A stretch of DNA of 64,000 nucleotides from Phenylobacterium sp. (GTDB taxonomy: Bacteria; Pseudomonadota; Alphaproteobacteria; Caulobacterales; Caulobacteraceae), in assembly GCF_030693625.1 (NCBI RefSeq), contig NZ_JAUYAF010000063.1, positions 52,828-116,827 on the forward strand. The letters run 5' to 3'. Under the pieces are notes generated by a model. The model worked only from the letters and a program-made list of their open reading frames with translations. It was not told the origin of the DNA and did no database searches. Made by a program: the position numbers and the translations under genes. Below, piece after piece: positions 18,423 through 27,471 of this stretch (positions within the stretch are counted from its first letter, which is position 1; the number at the start of each line of letters is the position of its first letter).

Positions 18423-19675
18423 GCGACCTGGCCTGGATCGAGCAGGCGATCACCGCCGCCCGGCCCCAGGCCGTCGGCGCCTTGCTGCGCTATTTCCGCG
18501 ACCTCGACACCGCCGAGGAGGCCTTCCAGAACGCCTGCCTGCGGGCGCTGAAGTCCTGGCCCGAAAACGGCCCGCCCCGTGACGCCGCCGCCTGGCTGAT
18601 CATGGTGGGGCGCAACGCCGCCATCGACCAGGTCCGCCGCCAGGCCAAGCAGACGGCCCTTCCGCCGGAGGACCTGATCTCCGACCTCGACGACGTGGAA
18701 ACCCCGATGGCCGACCGGCTGGACGGGGCGCACTACCGCGACGATATCCTGCGGCTGCTGTTCATCTGCTGCCATCCAGATCTGCAACCCACCCAACAGA
18801 TCGCCGTCGCCCTGCGGATTGTCTCGGGGCTTTCCGTCAAGCAGATCGCCCGCGCCTTCCTGGTGGGCGAGAGCGCCATGGAGCAGCGGATCACCCGGGC
18901 CAAGGCCAAGATCGCCCGCGCCGACGTGCCCTTCGAGACCCCGGGCGCGGTGGAGCGCTCCGAGCGGCTCGGCGCGGTGGCGGCCATGGTCTACCTGCTG
19001 TTCAACGAGGGCTATTCCGCGGGCGGGGCCGAGATCGCCGCCCGCAGCCCACTTTGCGAAGAGGCCATCCGGCTTTCGCGCCTGCTGCTGCGCCTGTTCC
19101 AGGCCGAGCCGGAGATCATGGGCCTGACCGCCCTGCTGCTCCTGCAGCACGCCCGTGCGGCGGCCCGCTTCGACGCCGCCGGCGACGTGATCCTCCTGGA
19201 GGACCAGGACCGCACGCTGTGGAGCGCGCGCAACATCGCCGAGGGCCTGGCCCTGATCGACAAGGCCATGCGCCATCGCCGGCCGGGCGCCTATCAGGTG
19301 CAGGCCGCCATCGCCGCTTTGCATGCCCGCGCCGCCCGGTTCGAGGACACCGACTGGGGGCAGATCGACCACCTCTATGCGACGCTGGAGATCATGACCC
19401 CCTCGCCCGTCATCACCCTGAACCGCGCGGTGGCGGTGTCGAAGGTGCGCGGGGCCCAGGCGGCGCTGGACATGATCGAGCCCCTGGCCAATCGCCTGGG
19501 CGGCTACTTCCACTATTTCGGCGCCCGCGGCGCCCTGCTGCTGCAGCTCGGCCGCACCGACGACGCCCGCGAGGCCTTCAACCGCGCCATCGCGCTGGCC
19601 AATACGCCGGCCGAAGCGGCCCATATCCGCATGCACCTGGACCGACTGCAGCAGGACCACGCCAGGAGCGCCTGA
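18419..19675 (+). CDS. ECF42-type RNA polymerase sigma factor
   Basis: A 418-aa sigma factor, twice the usual ECF size. Region sigma2 spans about residues 10-75 (FRDLDTAEEAFQNACLRALK, AAWLIMVGRNAAIDQVRR) and sigma4 about 105-165 (LSVKQIARAFLVGESAMEQR). A long C-terminal helical domain with TPR-like repeats follows, including LLFNEGYSAGGA, TLNRAVAVSKVRGAQAALD and RTDDAREAFNRAIAL. This architecture and the DGPF neighbour are diagnostic of ECF42, whose C-terminal extension is thought to replace an anti-sigma factor. Likely targets are its own operon and the genes at 19773 and 20309, all with matching promoters. Confidence 0.93.
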   Translation: MSDLAWIEQAITAARPQAVGALLRYFRDLDTAEEAFQNACLRALKSWPENGPPRDAAAWLIMVGRNAAIDQVRRQAKQTALPPEDLISDLDDVETPMADRLDGAHYRDDILRLLFICCHPDLQPTQQIAVALRIVSGLSVKQIARAFLVGESAMEQRITRAKAKIARADVPFETPGAVERSERLGAVAAMVYLLFNEGYSAGGAEIAARSPLCEEAIRLSRLLLRLFQAEPEIMGLTALLLLQHARAAARFDAAGDVILLEDQDRTLWSARNIAEGLALIDKAMRHRRPGAYQVQAAIAALHARAARFEDTDWGQIDHLYATLEIMTPSPVITLNRAVAVSKVRGAQAALDMIEPLANRLGGYFHYFGARGALLLQLGRTDDAREAFNRAIALANTPAEAAHIRMHLDRLQQDHARSA

Positions 19676-19702
19676 GTCAGACGCAGCGAAAACACCATTC
19701 GA

Positions 19703-19729
19703 TGTCGGATCGGGGCCTCGCCATTCGTC
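19703..19729 (+). promoter_or_regulatory. ECF42-type promoter of the VOC gene
   Basis: TGTCGG (19703-19708), 17-bp spacer, CGTC (19726-19729), identical in both hexamer and spacing to the promoter at 18000. Confidence 0.68.
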
Positions 19730-19772
19730 CTGAGACCGTCGCGCCGCAGGGGCGCGCACTTGGAGCATCGCC

Positions 19773-20183
19773 ATGACCCAAACCCTCGATCCCGTCTTCA
19801 AGGGCGTCATCCCCTATCTCAGCGTCGAGGGCGCGGGCGCCGCCGCCGAGTTCTACCAGAAGGCCTTCGGCGCCCAGGAGCTGCGCCGTATGCCCGCCGA
19901 CGACGGCAAGCGCTTCATGCATATCCACCTGGAGATCAACGGCGGCTCCCTGATGCTCAGCGACGCCTTCCCGGAGAGCGGCTACGGCCATCAGCCCTCG
20001 CACAGCTTCACCATGCAGCTGGTGGTCGCCGACCTCGACGGCTGGTGGAAGCGCGCCGTGGACGCGGGCGGCAAGCCCACCTCCGAGCCGCAGGTGATGT
20101 TCTGGGGCGACTATTACGGCGCCATGGCGGACCCGTTCGGCGTCCACTGGGCCTTCAACCAGCCTGCGGAACAGCCCGTCTGA
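19773..20183 (+). CDS. PhnB-like VOC-family protein
   Basis: A 136-aa vicinal-oxygen-chelate/glyoxalase-fold protein of the PhnB-like type (IPYLSVEGAGAAAEFYQKAF at the start, MADPFGVHWAF at the end). Proteins of this kind are recurrent members of ECF42/DGPF loci but have no established reaction. It has its own ECF42-like promoter at 19703, so it belongs to the local regulon rather than to the sigma operon alone. Confidence 0.86.
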   Translation: MTQTLDPVFKGVIPYLSVEGAGAAAEFYQKAFGAQELRRMPADDGKRFMHIHLEINGGSLMLSDAFPESGYGHQPSHSFTMQLVVADLDGWWKRAVDAGGKPTSEPQVMFWGDYYGAMADPFGVHWAFNQPAEQPV

Positions 20184-20238
20184 GCCACGCTTTTCTCCCC
20201 CGTTCGCTGCGCGACAGAGGAGGAAAGAGTCCTGGGCC

Positions 20239-20265
20239 TGTCGATTTCGACCTCGCCCGTTCGAT
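20239..20265 (+). promoter_or_regulatory. ECF42-type promoter of the second DGPF gene
   Basis: TGTCGA (20239-20244), the exact reported -35 motif, 17-bp spacer, then CGAT (20262-20265). The last six spacer bases also resemble those of the 19703 promoter. Confidence 0.62.
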
Positions 20266-20308
20266 GAGTCTGCAGGGTCGCGTCGGCCCGACGTCAGGAG
20301 ATACCGCC

Positions 20309-20668
20309 ATGCCCCGCTACCTGCTCAGCATCATCCAGCCCGACGGTCCGCCCCCGCCGCCGGAATTCCTGGGGCCGATCATGGCGGACCTGGTCAAGGT
20401 CAACGCCGATCTCAGCGCCGCCGGCGCCCGGGTGTTCGCCGCGGGCCTGACGCCGCCCTCGGGCGCCAAGGTGCTGAAGCTGCAGGATGGGGAGGTCCAG
20501 GTCACCGACGGCCCCTTCGTCGAGGCCAAGGCGCAGATCGGCGGGTTCACGGTCATCGAGGTCGCCGACGAGACCGCCGCCCTGGCCTGGGGGGGCCGCT
20601 TCGCCAAGGCCATCACCCTGCCCATCGAGGTCCGCGCCCTGCAGCCCGACCACCCGCCGGCGACCTAG
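20309..20668 (+). CDS. Second DGPF/YCII-domain protein
   Basis: A 119-aa YCII-related protein, paralogous in type to the protein at 18051: MPRYLLSIIQPDG start and VQVTDGPFVEAKAQIGGFTV signature. The ATG at 20309 has AGGAG nine bases upstream; the frame stays open further 5' across the promoter and is not coding there. It has its own ECF42-type promoter. Confidence 0.87.
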   Translation: MPRYLLSIIQPDGPPPPPEFLGPIMADLVKVNADLSAAGARVFAAGLTPPSGAKVLKLQDGEVQVTDGPFVEAKAQIGGFTVIEVADETAALAWGGRFAKAITLPIEVRALQPDHPPAT

Positions 20669-20768
20669 AGCTTGCCATGACCGGACCGCCGGCGCTCATC
20701 GCGCCGAACGGGCAACTCCGGCCGTCGCCGGCGGTTCTCTCCCTTTCCACAGCATCCGGAGCCGAGCC

Positions 20769-22178
20769 ATGGCCGCCCAGCCCACTTTCCAGGCCCACGA
20801 TCCCGCCACGGGTCAGCCGGGCCGTTCCTATGTCGGCCATACCGACCAGGAATCCTTGGCGATCGCCCGCGCCGCACGGGCCTGCTTCGACACCTGGAAG
20901 CGCACCAACTTCGCCGAGCGCGCCGCCCCGATGCGCCGCGCCGGGCAGGTGTTGCGCGGCCGCGCGCCGGAGTTCGCGGCGCTCATGACCGATGAGATGG
21001 GCAAGACCCTCACAGAGGGCTTGGCCGAGATCGAAAAATGCGCCGCCCACTGCGACCACTTCGCCGAGCAGGCTGAGGCCTACCTCGCCGACCAGCCCGT
21101 GGACATGGGCGGCCCCAAGGCCAAGGTCGCCTTCCGGCCCCTGGGGACCATCCTGGCGGTCATGCCCTGGAACTTCCCCTTCTGGCAGGTGATCCGCTTC
21201 GCCGCGCCCACCTTGATGGCGGGAAACACCGCGGTGCTGAAGCACGCCAGCAACGTGCCCGGCTGCGCGCTCGCGCTGGAGGAGGTGTTCCGCGAGGCCG
21301 GTTTCCCGGCCGACGCCTTCCGCACCCTGCTGATCCCGAGCAAGGCCGTGAAGCTGATTATCGAAGATCCCGCGATCGCCGCCGTCAGCCTCACCGGCAG
21401 CGTTCCGGCGGGCAAGCAGGTGGCCTCACAGGCGGCGGCCGTGCTGAAGAAGAGCGTGCTGGAGCTGGGAGGCAGCGACGCCTACCTGGTGCTGGAGGAC
21501 GTCGACGTGGCCGGCGCGGCGGAGATCGCCGCGGCCGCCCGCATGGTCAATGCCGGCCAGAGCTGCATCGCCGGAAAGAGGTTCATCGTCGTCGCCGAGA
21601 TCCGAGAGGCCTTCGAGATCGCACTTGTTGAGGCCATGCGCGCCTTTGAGATGGGCGACCCGCGCGCCAGGGACACCAAGCTCGGCCCGCTGCAGAGCGT
21701 CGAGGCCCGCGACGGGATCCACCGTCAGGTCACCGAGAGCCTCGCCAAGGGCGCCCGCCTGCTGCTGGGTGGCCAAGTCCCCAACCAGCCCGGCGCCTGG
21801 TATCCGGCCACGGTCCTGGCCAGCGTCGTCCCCGGCATGCCGGCCTACGACGATGAGGTGTTCGGCCCTGTCGCTGCGGTGATCGAAGCCCGCGATGAGG
21901 CCGACGCCATCCGCATCGCCAATGACTCGCCCTTCGGTCTCGGCTCCGGCGTCCTGACCGGCGATCTGGCCCGCGGTGAACGGATCGCGACCGAAGAGCT
22001 GGAGGCGGGCATGAGCTTCGTGAACCAGAACGTCCGATCCGACAGCCGCCTGCCTTTCGGAGGCGTCAAGGATTCCGGCTTCGGCCGCGAATGCGCTGGC
22101 TTCGGCATCCGCGAGTTCGTCAACGTCAAGACCGTCGTGGTCCATGCCGCCCCTGTCCCGGCGGGTGGACCGGAATAG
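20769..22178 (+). CDS. NAD(P)-dependent aldehyde dehydrogenase, succinate-semialdehyde type
   Basis: A 469-aa aldehyde dehydrogenase close to the short Sad/YneI-type succinate-semialdehyde dehydrogenases. Visible are the cofactor segment VMPWNFPFWQVIRF, the general base region LELGGSDAY, the catalytic Cys in NAGQSCIAGKR, and the C-terminal DSRLPFGGVKDSGFGRE. The ATG at 20769 follows CGGAG; upstream codons in frame run through the intergenic region. No ECF42-like promoter is visible, so it is not evidently part of the sigma regulon. Substrate is inferred from length and motifs only. Confidence 0.87.
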   Translation: MAAQPTFQAHDPATGQPGRSYVGHTDQESLAIARAARACFDTWKRTNFAERAAPMRRAGQVLRGRAPEFAALMTDEMGKTLTEGLAEIEKCAAHCDHFAEQAEAYLADQPVDMGGPKAKVAFRPLGTILAVMPWNFPFWQVIRFAAPTLMAGNTAVLKHASNVPGCALALEEVFREAGFPADAFRTLLIPSKAVKLIIEDPAIAAVSLTGSVPAGKQVASQAAAVLKKSVLELGGSDAYLVLEDVDVAGAAEIAAAARMVNAGQSCIAGKRFIVVAEIREAFEIALVEAMRAFEMGDPRARDTKLGPLQSVEARDGIHRQVTESLAKGARLLLGGQVPNQPGAWYPATVLASVVPGMPAYDDEVFGPVAAVIEARDEADAIRIANDSPFGLGSGVLTGDLARGERIATEELEAGMSFVNQNVRSDSRLPFGGVKDSGFGRECAGFGIREFVNVKTVVVHAAPVPAGGPE

Positions 22179-22180
22179 AT

Positions 22181-23119
22181 TCAGGCCGGAGACCGCAGCC
22201 TTCCGACCAAGTGGACGAGGCCCACGATCACCGCACCAGCCGCCAGGCCCACAACTGCTGAACCCACCGCGAAGCCGAGCCAGCCGGTGATCGCGCCGAC
22301 GCCGGGCGCCGCGCCCGCCCAATGGGAAAGACCCTCCACCAGGTGCGGGATCGCCATCCATCCGTAGTGCTCGAGGCCGTGCACCAGGATGCCACCGCCG
22401 ACCCACAGCATGGCCGCGGTGCCGATGGTCGCCAGGCCGGACAGCAGGACCGGCATGGCCTTCACCAGGCCCCGTCCCAGGGCGCGGCCGCCCCGTGTGC
22501 CGCCCTTCGCCAGGTGCAGGCCGATGTCGTCCATCTTCACCAACAGGCCCACCACGCCGTAGACGCCGACCGTGATCGCCAGGCCCACGACCGCCAGGGC
22601 GACGGCCTGGATCGGGAAGGGCCGCCCGGCCAGGTCGGCCAGGGCGATGAACATGATTTCCGCCGACAGGATCAGGTCGGTGCGGATGGCGCCGGCCACC
22701 TTCTGGTCCTCCAGGGCGGTGGAGCTGAGCGCCAGCTCCTCCATCTCCTCGCCCGCCTCGTGCGGCACGAAGGCCTCCAGGATCTTCTCGCTGGCCTCAA
22801 AGGCCAGATAGGTCCCGCCGATCATCAGCAGCGGCGTCACCAGCCAGGGCGCGAAGACGCTGAGCGCCAAGGCCCCGGGCAGCAGGAAGATGAACTTGTT
22901 GCGCAGCGAGCCCAGCGCGATCTTCCAGACGATGGGCAGCTCGCGGTCCGGGGTGAAGCCCATGGCGTAGCCGGGGGTCACGGCGGCGTCATCCACCACC
23001 ACCCCCACGGCCTTGGACCCGGCCTTGCCCGCCGCGCCGGCCACGTCGTCCACCGAGGCCGCCGCGATCTTGGCGATCGCCGCAACGTCGTCCAGCAGCG
23101 CCGCAAGGCCGGAAGCCAT
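22181..23119 (-). CDS. DUF808/YedI-family membrane protein
   Basis: A 312-aa inner-membrane protein of the YedI (DUF808) family, whose function is unknown. The N-terminus MASGLAALLDDVAAIAKIA and the following AGKAGSKAVGVVVDDAAVTP are highly characteristic, and several long hydrophobic segments follow. Its stop lies two bases from the end of the convergent aldehyde dehydrogenase gene. Confidence 0.9.
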   Translation of the reverse strand: MASGLAALLDDVAAIAKIAAASVDDVAGAAGKAGSKAVGVVVDDAAVTPGYAMGFTPDRELPIVWKIALGSLRNKFIFLLPGALALSVFAPWLVTPLLMIGGTYLAFEASEKILEAFVPHEAGEEMEELALSSTALEDQKVAGAIRTDLILSAEIMFIALADLAGRPFPIQAVALAVVGLAITVGVYGVVGLLVKMDDIGLHLAKGGTRGGRALGRGLVKAMPVLLSGLATIGTAAMLWVGGGILVHGLEHYGWMAIPHLVEGLSHWAGAAPGVGAITGWLGFAVGSAVVGLAAGAVIVGLVHLVGRLRSPA

Positions 23120-23267
23120 CGGTCAGTCCCTCAAAGATTGGTCCGCCTCCAATCGGTGAAAACATCCGAGGTTCCAAGCGGAAACACCGCGGCCATGACC
23201 TGGCGGGTAATGGCGCCGCTTCTACGCCGCCCCTAGTCTGATCCCAGGTGAAACGGGAGGTGAAGCG

Positions 23268-23690
23268 ATGTCGAGGTTCTGGCGCAACTGGTTGACGGTC
23301 TGGGGCTGGGCGGTCGTCCTGTTCGGTCTGGTCCTGGCCGGGGCCGGCTTCGAGGCCACGAGCGGTCCGACCCGCCTGCTCTTCGATGTGCTGAACGGCC
23401 CCGAGGACCTGATCCTGAGCGCACAGATGCGTTTCGCGGTGGGTCTGATGGGGGCGGTCACCCTCGGCTGGGCGCTCACCCTGCTCGTGACCTTCGACGC
23501 AGCTCACAGGCTGGGCGCGGCGGGCGGGCCGGCTTGGCGCGGCGGGCTCGCCAGCGCGGTGGTCTGGTACGTGATCGACTCAGGCATCTCCGTCGCCACC
23601 GGCTTTGGCCTCAACGCGGTCTCCAACACCCTGCTGATGGCCGGCCTGCTCACGCCGCTCATGGCCAGCGGCGTGCTGCGCCGGGCCTAG
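23268..23690 (+). CDS. Small membrane protein, unknown function
   Basis: A 140-aa protein with about four hydrophobic segments (WAVVLFGLVLAGAGF, FAVGLMGAVTLGWALTLLV, SAVVWYVIDSGISVATGF, and NTLLMAGLLTPLMASGVL). No family recognised. GGGAGG lies just upstream of the ATG. Its last four bases overlap the end of the convergent AraC gene. Confidence 0.68.
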   Translation: MSRFWRNWLTVWGWAVVLFGLVLAGAGFEATSGPTRLLFDVLNGPEDLILSAQMRFAVGLMGAVTLGWALTLLVTFDAAHRLGAAGGPAWRGGLASAVVWYVIDSGISVATGFGLNAVSNTLLMAGLLTPLMASGVLRRA

Positions 23691-24733
23691 CCGTCCTTCC
23701 AGCCGCGCGGCCCCTGTCCGGTCCACCGCTTGAAGGCCCGCGAAAAGGCGCTGCGGTCGGAAAAGCCCAGCAGGTAGGCGGTCTCGTTCACCGACAGCCG
23801 CGCAAGGTAGGTCTTGGCGAGCTCCTGGCGCAGCTCGTCCAGCACCTGTTCGTAGCTCACCCCTTCGGCCTTCAGCCGGCGATAGAGGGTCGGGCGGCTG
23901 AGGTTCATGGCCCTGGCCGTCGCCGCCATGCCGGCCGCCCCCAGGTGGAGGCGCGGCATCAGCAGGCGCTCCACCTCGCCGCGCACGGTGCGGGTGGCCT
24001 CCAGCCGCGCCAGCAGGGCTTGCGCCCGGTCGTTGAAGATGCCGAACACATACTGGTTGGCGCCGTGGGTCTTCAGAGACAGCCAGGACGGTTCGATCCG
24101 CAGGGCGTTGCGCGCCGCGCCGAACACCACCGGCGCCTTGAGCACCGCCTCATAGGCCTCGGCATGGGCGGGCCTGGCATGGGTCACCTCCACCGCCGTC
24201 ACGAAGGGGAAGTCGCCGTAGCCGCGCGCGACCTCGCAGACAAAGCGGGCGAAGGTCTCCTCGGTGAGCTCCGGGAAGGCGTTGGGGTCGGGACGGCGGT
24301 CCTCCAGCCACAGCTCCGCGCCCTGGGGGACCAGTTCGAACCGCTCCCCGCCCCCCAGGTCCACCTCGGCGATCAGCCGTCGGTAGCGGTTCAACTGCTG
24401 CAGGGCCTCGCCCATGGTCCCGGCGGCGCGGCAGATCAGCCCCACCAGCGACACCTCCTCGAAGTTCGTCGCCGCGCCGAACCGCAGGCCCAGGTCAGGG
24501 GCCTCGCAGATCGCCTTGGCGGCCCGCATCAGCGCCACATGGCTCGCCAGCGGCACGCGGTTGTCACGGTCGGTCAGGGCGTCGGGCGTGATCCCCGACC
24601 GCGCCAGCAGCTCTGCCCGTCCCGCCCCCAGCGACACCGCGAAGTCCAGCAGCGCCTGGGCGTAGCCCGCCGAGACGGTGGGCCGGTCCGTGCGGTTGAT
24701 CCCTGAGGTCACAAGTCTGGGTCCTGCGGTCAT
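23687..24733 (-). CDS. AraC-family regulator with arabinose-binding-like domain
   Basis: A 348-aa activator. The N-terminal two thirds match the arabinose-binding domain type of OruR/GbdR-like regulators (LLARSGITPDALTDRDNRVP near the start). The C-terminal HTH reads AATARAMNLSRPTLYRRLKA then NETAYLLGFSDRSAFSRAFK, ending in the RWTGQGPRGWK box. The ATG at 24733 is used; a longer frame overlaps the divergent promoter. It faces the DUF2306 membrane protein, a plausible target. Confidence 0.87.
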   Translation of the reverse strand: MTAGPRLVTSGINRTDRPTVSAGYAQALLDFAVSLGAGRAELLARSGITPDALTDRDNRVPLASHVALMRAAKAICEAPDLGLRFGAATNFEEVSLVGLICRAAGTMGEALQQLNRYRRLIAEVDLGGGERFELVPQGAELWLEDRRPDPNAFPELTEETFARFVCEVARGYGDFPFVTAVEVTHARPAHAEAYEAVLKAPVVFGAARNALRIEPSWLSLKTHGANQYVFGIFNDRAQALLARLEATRTVRGEVERLLMPRLHLGAAGMAATARAMNLSRPTLYRRLKAEGVSYEQVLDELRQELAKTYLARLSVNETAYLLGFSDRSAFSRAFKRWTGQGPRGWKDG

Positions 24734-24797
24734 CGACGGCCGGGCGCGCCGCCCTAGGGTCGCACAAGGAAGCTTCACCGGCCGGGAGAGTAAAGTC

Positions 24798-25598
24798 ATG
24801 TCCACCGCGCCGAAAGCCGAACGGCTGCTGCGGGCCTCGGCGGTCCTTTGGTACGCGATCGCGGTCGCGGGGCTGTGGGCCTTTGGCGCCTACATCGCCG
24901 CCCTCTATGGCGCGGGTTTGGCGGGAGGCGACATCAGCCGTTGGAACCGGGTGCTGCCCGACGGCCACGGCTATGTCGCCGGCGACCTCGAGGGCAATCT
25001 GGCGCTCGGCGCCCACCTGGCGACGGCCTTCATCGTCACCCTGAGCGGGGCGCTGCAACTGGTCCCCCAGATCCGCGCCCGCGCGCCTGCGCTGCACCGG
25101 TGGAACGGACGTCTATTCGTCGCTGTCGCGGTCGTGGCGGCGACGAGCGGCCTCTTCATCGCGCTGACCCGCGGCGCGGTGGCGGGGATCTATATGACGG
25201 TCGGCAACGCCCTCAACGCCGCCCTGGTCCTGACCTTCGCCGCCCAGGCCTGGCGCACGGCGCGAGCGCGGGCCTTCGTCAGCCACCGGCGCTGGGCCCT
25301 GCGCCTCTTCCTGGTGATCAACGCTGTCTGGTTCTACCGACTGGGCATGATGCTGTGGTTCGCCGCCAACCAGGGCCCAGTGGGGCACACCGCCGCCTTC
25401 GACGGCCCCTTCGACATCTTCCTGGCCTTCGCCCACGTGCTCCTGCCCCTGGTGATCCTGGAGCTCTACCTGGCGGCCGGAGCGCGGGGCGGCGCGGGCG
25501 CCAAGGGCGCCATGGCCGCGCTTCTGCTCGTTCTCAGCCTGGCGACGGCCGTGGGCGTGCTGCTGGTGGCGATGGGGATGTGGCTGCCGCGGCTCTAG
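24798..25598 (+). CDS. DUF2306 membrane protein
   Basis: A 266-aa integral membrane protein with about seven hydrophobic segments. Recognisable features are the paired HLATAFIVTLSGALQLVPQI and ALHRWNGRLFVAVAVVAA, then FVSHRRWALRLFLVINAVWFYR, the histidine-rich pattern of DUF2306 proteins (possible b-type haem or proton-channel-like fold; unproven). GGGAGAG precedes the ATG at 24798. It is divergent from the AraC regulator. Confidence 0.8.
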   Translation: MSTAPKAERLLRASAVLWYAIAVAGLWAFGAYIAALYGAGLAGGDISRWNRVLPDGHGYVAGDLEGNLALGAHLATAFIVTLSGALQLVPQIRARAPALHRWNGRLFVAVAVVAATSGLFIALTRGAVAGIYMTVGNALNAALVLTFAAQAWRTARARAFVSHRRWALRLFLVINAVWFYRLGMMLWFAANQGPVGHTAAFDGPFDIFLAFAHVLLPLVILELYLAAGARGGAGAKGAMAALLLVLSLATAVGVLLVAMGMWLPRL

Positions 25599-25643
25599 AG
25601 TACGCGCTCCGCCCCTCTGTCGCGACGACCTCCCATATGGCGG

Positions 25644-26240
25644 CTAGCCGGTGATCCGGGCGGAAGCCAGGATCGACTCCACCTCCGGGAGGCTGGCCTG
25701 GAAGTAGTGCTCGGCCGGCGCGAGATAGACTGTCAGGTAGAGCTTGCCCGAAACCTCGGCGACAACGCCCGTGCCCTTGATCCCCAGGCCCTCACTGGTG
25801 CTGGCGTTCAGATCGAAGCGCACGCCGGGCGCCCCACCCAACAGCGCGGCGCGGGGGCGGACCAGCTCCACCCGTTGATACCCCATGGCCGCCACGCTGT
25901 CGGAGACGAATTCCAGCCTTTCGCTGGCCGACATCCCGGCGCGCATCAGCGGAGTCGGGCGCTCCTTCACATACGACCTCACGATGTTGTCACCGGGGAC
26001 CAGACCACTGCCTACATAGAGGGCGTTCAGCAGGGGGCCGTCGATGGACAGCACCCGCACCTTCTTGCCCCTGTTGATCATGATCGGGGTGATGTCCGAC
26101 CACATGCGGCCCAGGGTCACCTCTTGGCCGGCGCCTGCCTGGAAGCGGCCGGCCGGGGCGGCGGTCACGGTGGCGCAGCCCGCCAGGGCGAGCGCGACGA
26201 GAGCGGCGGCCAGGGGCCGAGTTACAAAACGCATGGTCAT
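25644..26240 (-). CDS. Lipoprotein of unknown function, last gene of envelope operon
   Basis: A 198-aa protein with a lipoprotein signal peptide (ALVALALAGCA). The mature part is a compact domain without visible catalytic motif, including TLGRMWSDITPI and a C-terminal YLAPAEHYF segment. Its ATG at 26240 overlaps the stop of the M48 protease gene (ATGA). An ATG two codons later has GGGGA better placed. Co-translation with the protease suggests a shared envelope role. Confidence 0.78.
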   Translation of the reverse strand: MTMRFVTRPLAAALVALALAGCATVTAAPAGRFQAGAGQEVTLGRMWSDITPIMINRGKKVRVLSIDGPLLNALYVGSGLVPGDNIVRSYVKERPTPLMRAGMSASERLEFVSDSVAAMGYQRVELVRPRAALLGGAPGVRFDLNASTSEGLGIKGTGVVAEVSGKLYLTVYLAPAEHYFQASLPEVESILASARITG

Positions 26241-27463
26241 TTCCCCGATGTCAGGCTGTTCAGGCTGTCTTGCACGATCCAAGCGTCCTCCGCGGCGGGC
26301 GCCTTGGTCAGGTAGTTGTCGTAAGCGGCCTTGGCGCCGGCCGGGTCGCCCTCCTTGCGCCGCAGATCGCCGAGCTCGCGCCACACGGCGACGGGGGCGT
26401 CTGAATAAGCCGCCGCGGCCAGATAGGCCTCCCGCGCCAGGGCGAGATCGCCATCGCCCCGCCGTTGGCGATAGGCCTCGCCGCGATAGAAGTTGAGCAC
26501 GCCCAGATCCTCGCCGTCCCTGGCCAGCCGGTCGATGAGATGCAGGGTCTGGCCGAAGTCGCGCCGTCTCAGGTCGTCCCGCAGCCATGCGGCGAGGTGC
26601 GGCCGGATCGCCGTCCGATGCCGGGCGCGGCCGGGTGCTCCGGCGTCGGGTAGAGCCTTCAAGTCGGCCTGCAGCGCCTGTATTCGCTCGGCGTCCACCG
26701 GATGGCTGGCGAATATGTTGGTGCGGGCGCCCGAATTGCGCACCCGCTTGAAATCCGACGCCTGGGTCTCGTCCATCTGCGCGCGCCAGATCTCGGTCGC
26801 CGCCGCTGGCCTATAGCCGGCCTGCGCGGCGCGACCGAGGCCCAGGCGGTCGGCCTCCAACTCGTTAGCCCGGTCAAATCCGAACAACGAGGCCATGCCA
26901 GCCAGATAGACCACGTCGATCAGGCCCCGGGTCGCATCCATAATGGAGCTTGCCCCGTCGTAGGTGTGGGCGCTGCTCGCCGCGGCCACACCCACCACCG
27001 CCACTCCAGCGGAGAGCACCATCATGGCGTTCGCCGTCGACTTCCTCCGCCGCCAGGAGGTCAGCGAGTGGTTGCGGTCGAAATGACTGATCTCATGACC
27101 CAGGATGAAGGCGAGCTGCGCCTCGTCGGCGGCCCGCAGCAGCGTTCCCGACCAGACCTCAGTATAGCCGTTGGGCGCCATGGAGGCGTTGAAGAACGGG
27201 CGGTCCATCACATAGACCCGGATGTCGGCGCAGTGGTCCCGCGCGACCTTGCAGGCCACGTCACGCACATAGGCGTTCAGAGCCGGGTCGCGGTCCAGCT
27301 CCGCCGACTGCCGTGCGCCGATCTCCGCCTTGTCCGACACAGACCAGAGTCCGCCTTCGTCGCTGGCTAGGTCGGGGCGCACGCCGGCCAGCCGCTGCGC
27401 CTGGGCGGCGGAGCCGACGGCCAGGCTGGCGACCGCGACGGCCGCCAGTAACCCGGCGCGCAA
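26237..27463 (-). CDS. M48-family periplasmic metalloprotease with TPR-like tail
   Basis: A 408-aa zinc protease related to BepA/LoiP. A signal peptide ends near AQAQ; the zinc motif is LGHEISHFDRNH (His123, Glu124, His127), and the third ligand is in NELEADRLGLG. A C-terminal helical region (EAYLAAAAYS, WRELGDLRRKEGDPAGAKAA) looks TPR-like, as in BepA, which acts in outer-membrane protein quality control. The start is a TTG with GAGGG five bases upstream; that site overlaps the stop of the preceding lipoprotein gene. It sits between two lipoproteins in one operon. Confidence 0.87.
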   Translation of the reverse strand: MRAGLLAAVAVASLAVGSAAQAQRLAGVRPDLASDEGGLWSVSDKAEIGARQSAELDRDPALNAYVRDVACKVARDHCADIRVYVMDRPFFNASMAPNGYTEVWSGTLLRAADEAQLAFILGHEISHFDRNHSLTSWRRRKSTANAMMVLSAGVAVVGVAAASSAHTYDGASSIMDATRGLIDVVYLAGMASLFGFDRANELEADRLGLGRAAQAGYRPAAATEIWRAQMDETQASDFKRVRNSGARTNIFASHPVDAERIQALQADLKALPDAGAPGRARHRTAIRPHLAAWLRDDLRRRDFGQTLHLIDRLARDGEDLGVLNFYRGEAYRQRRGDGDLALAREAYLAAAAYSDAPVAVWRELGDLRRKEGDPAGAKAAYDNYLTKAPAAEDAWIVQDSLNSLTSGK

Positions 27464-27471
27464 TGAAGCCC

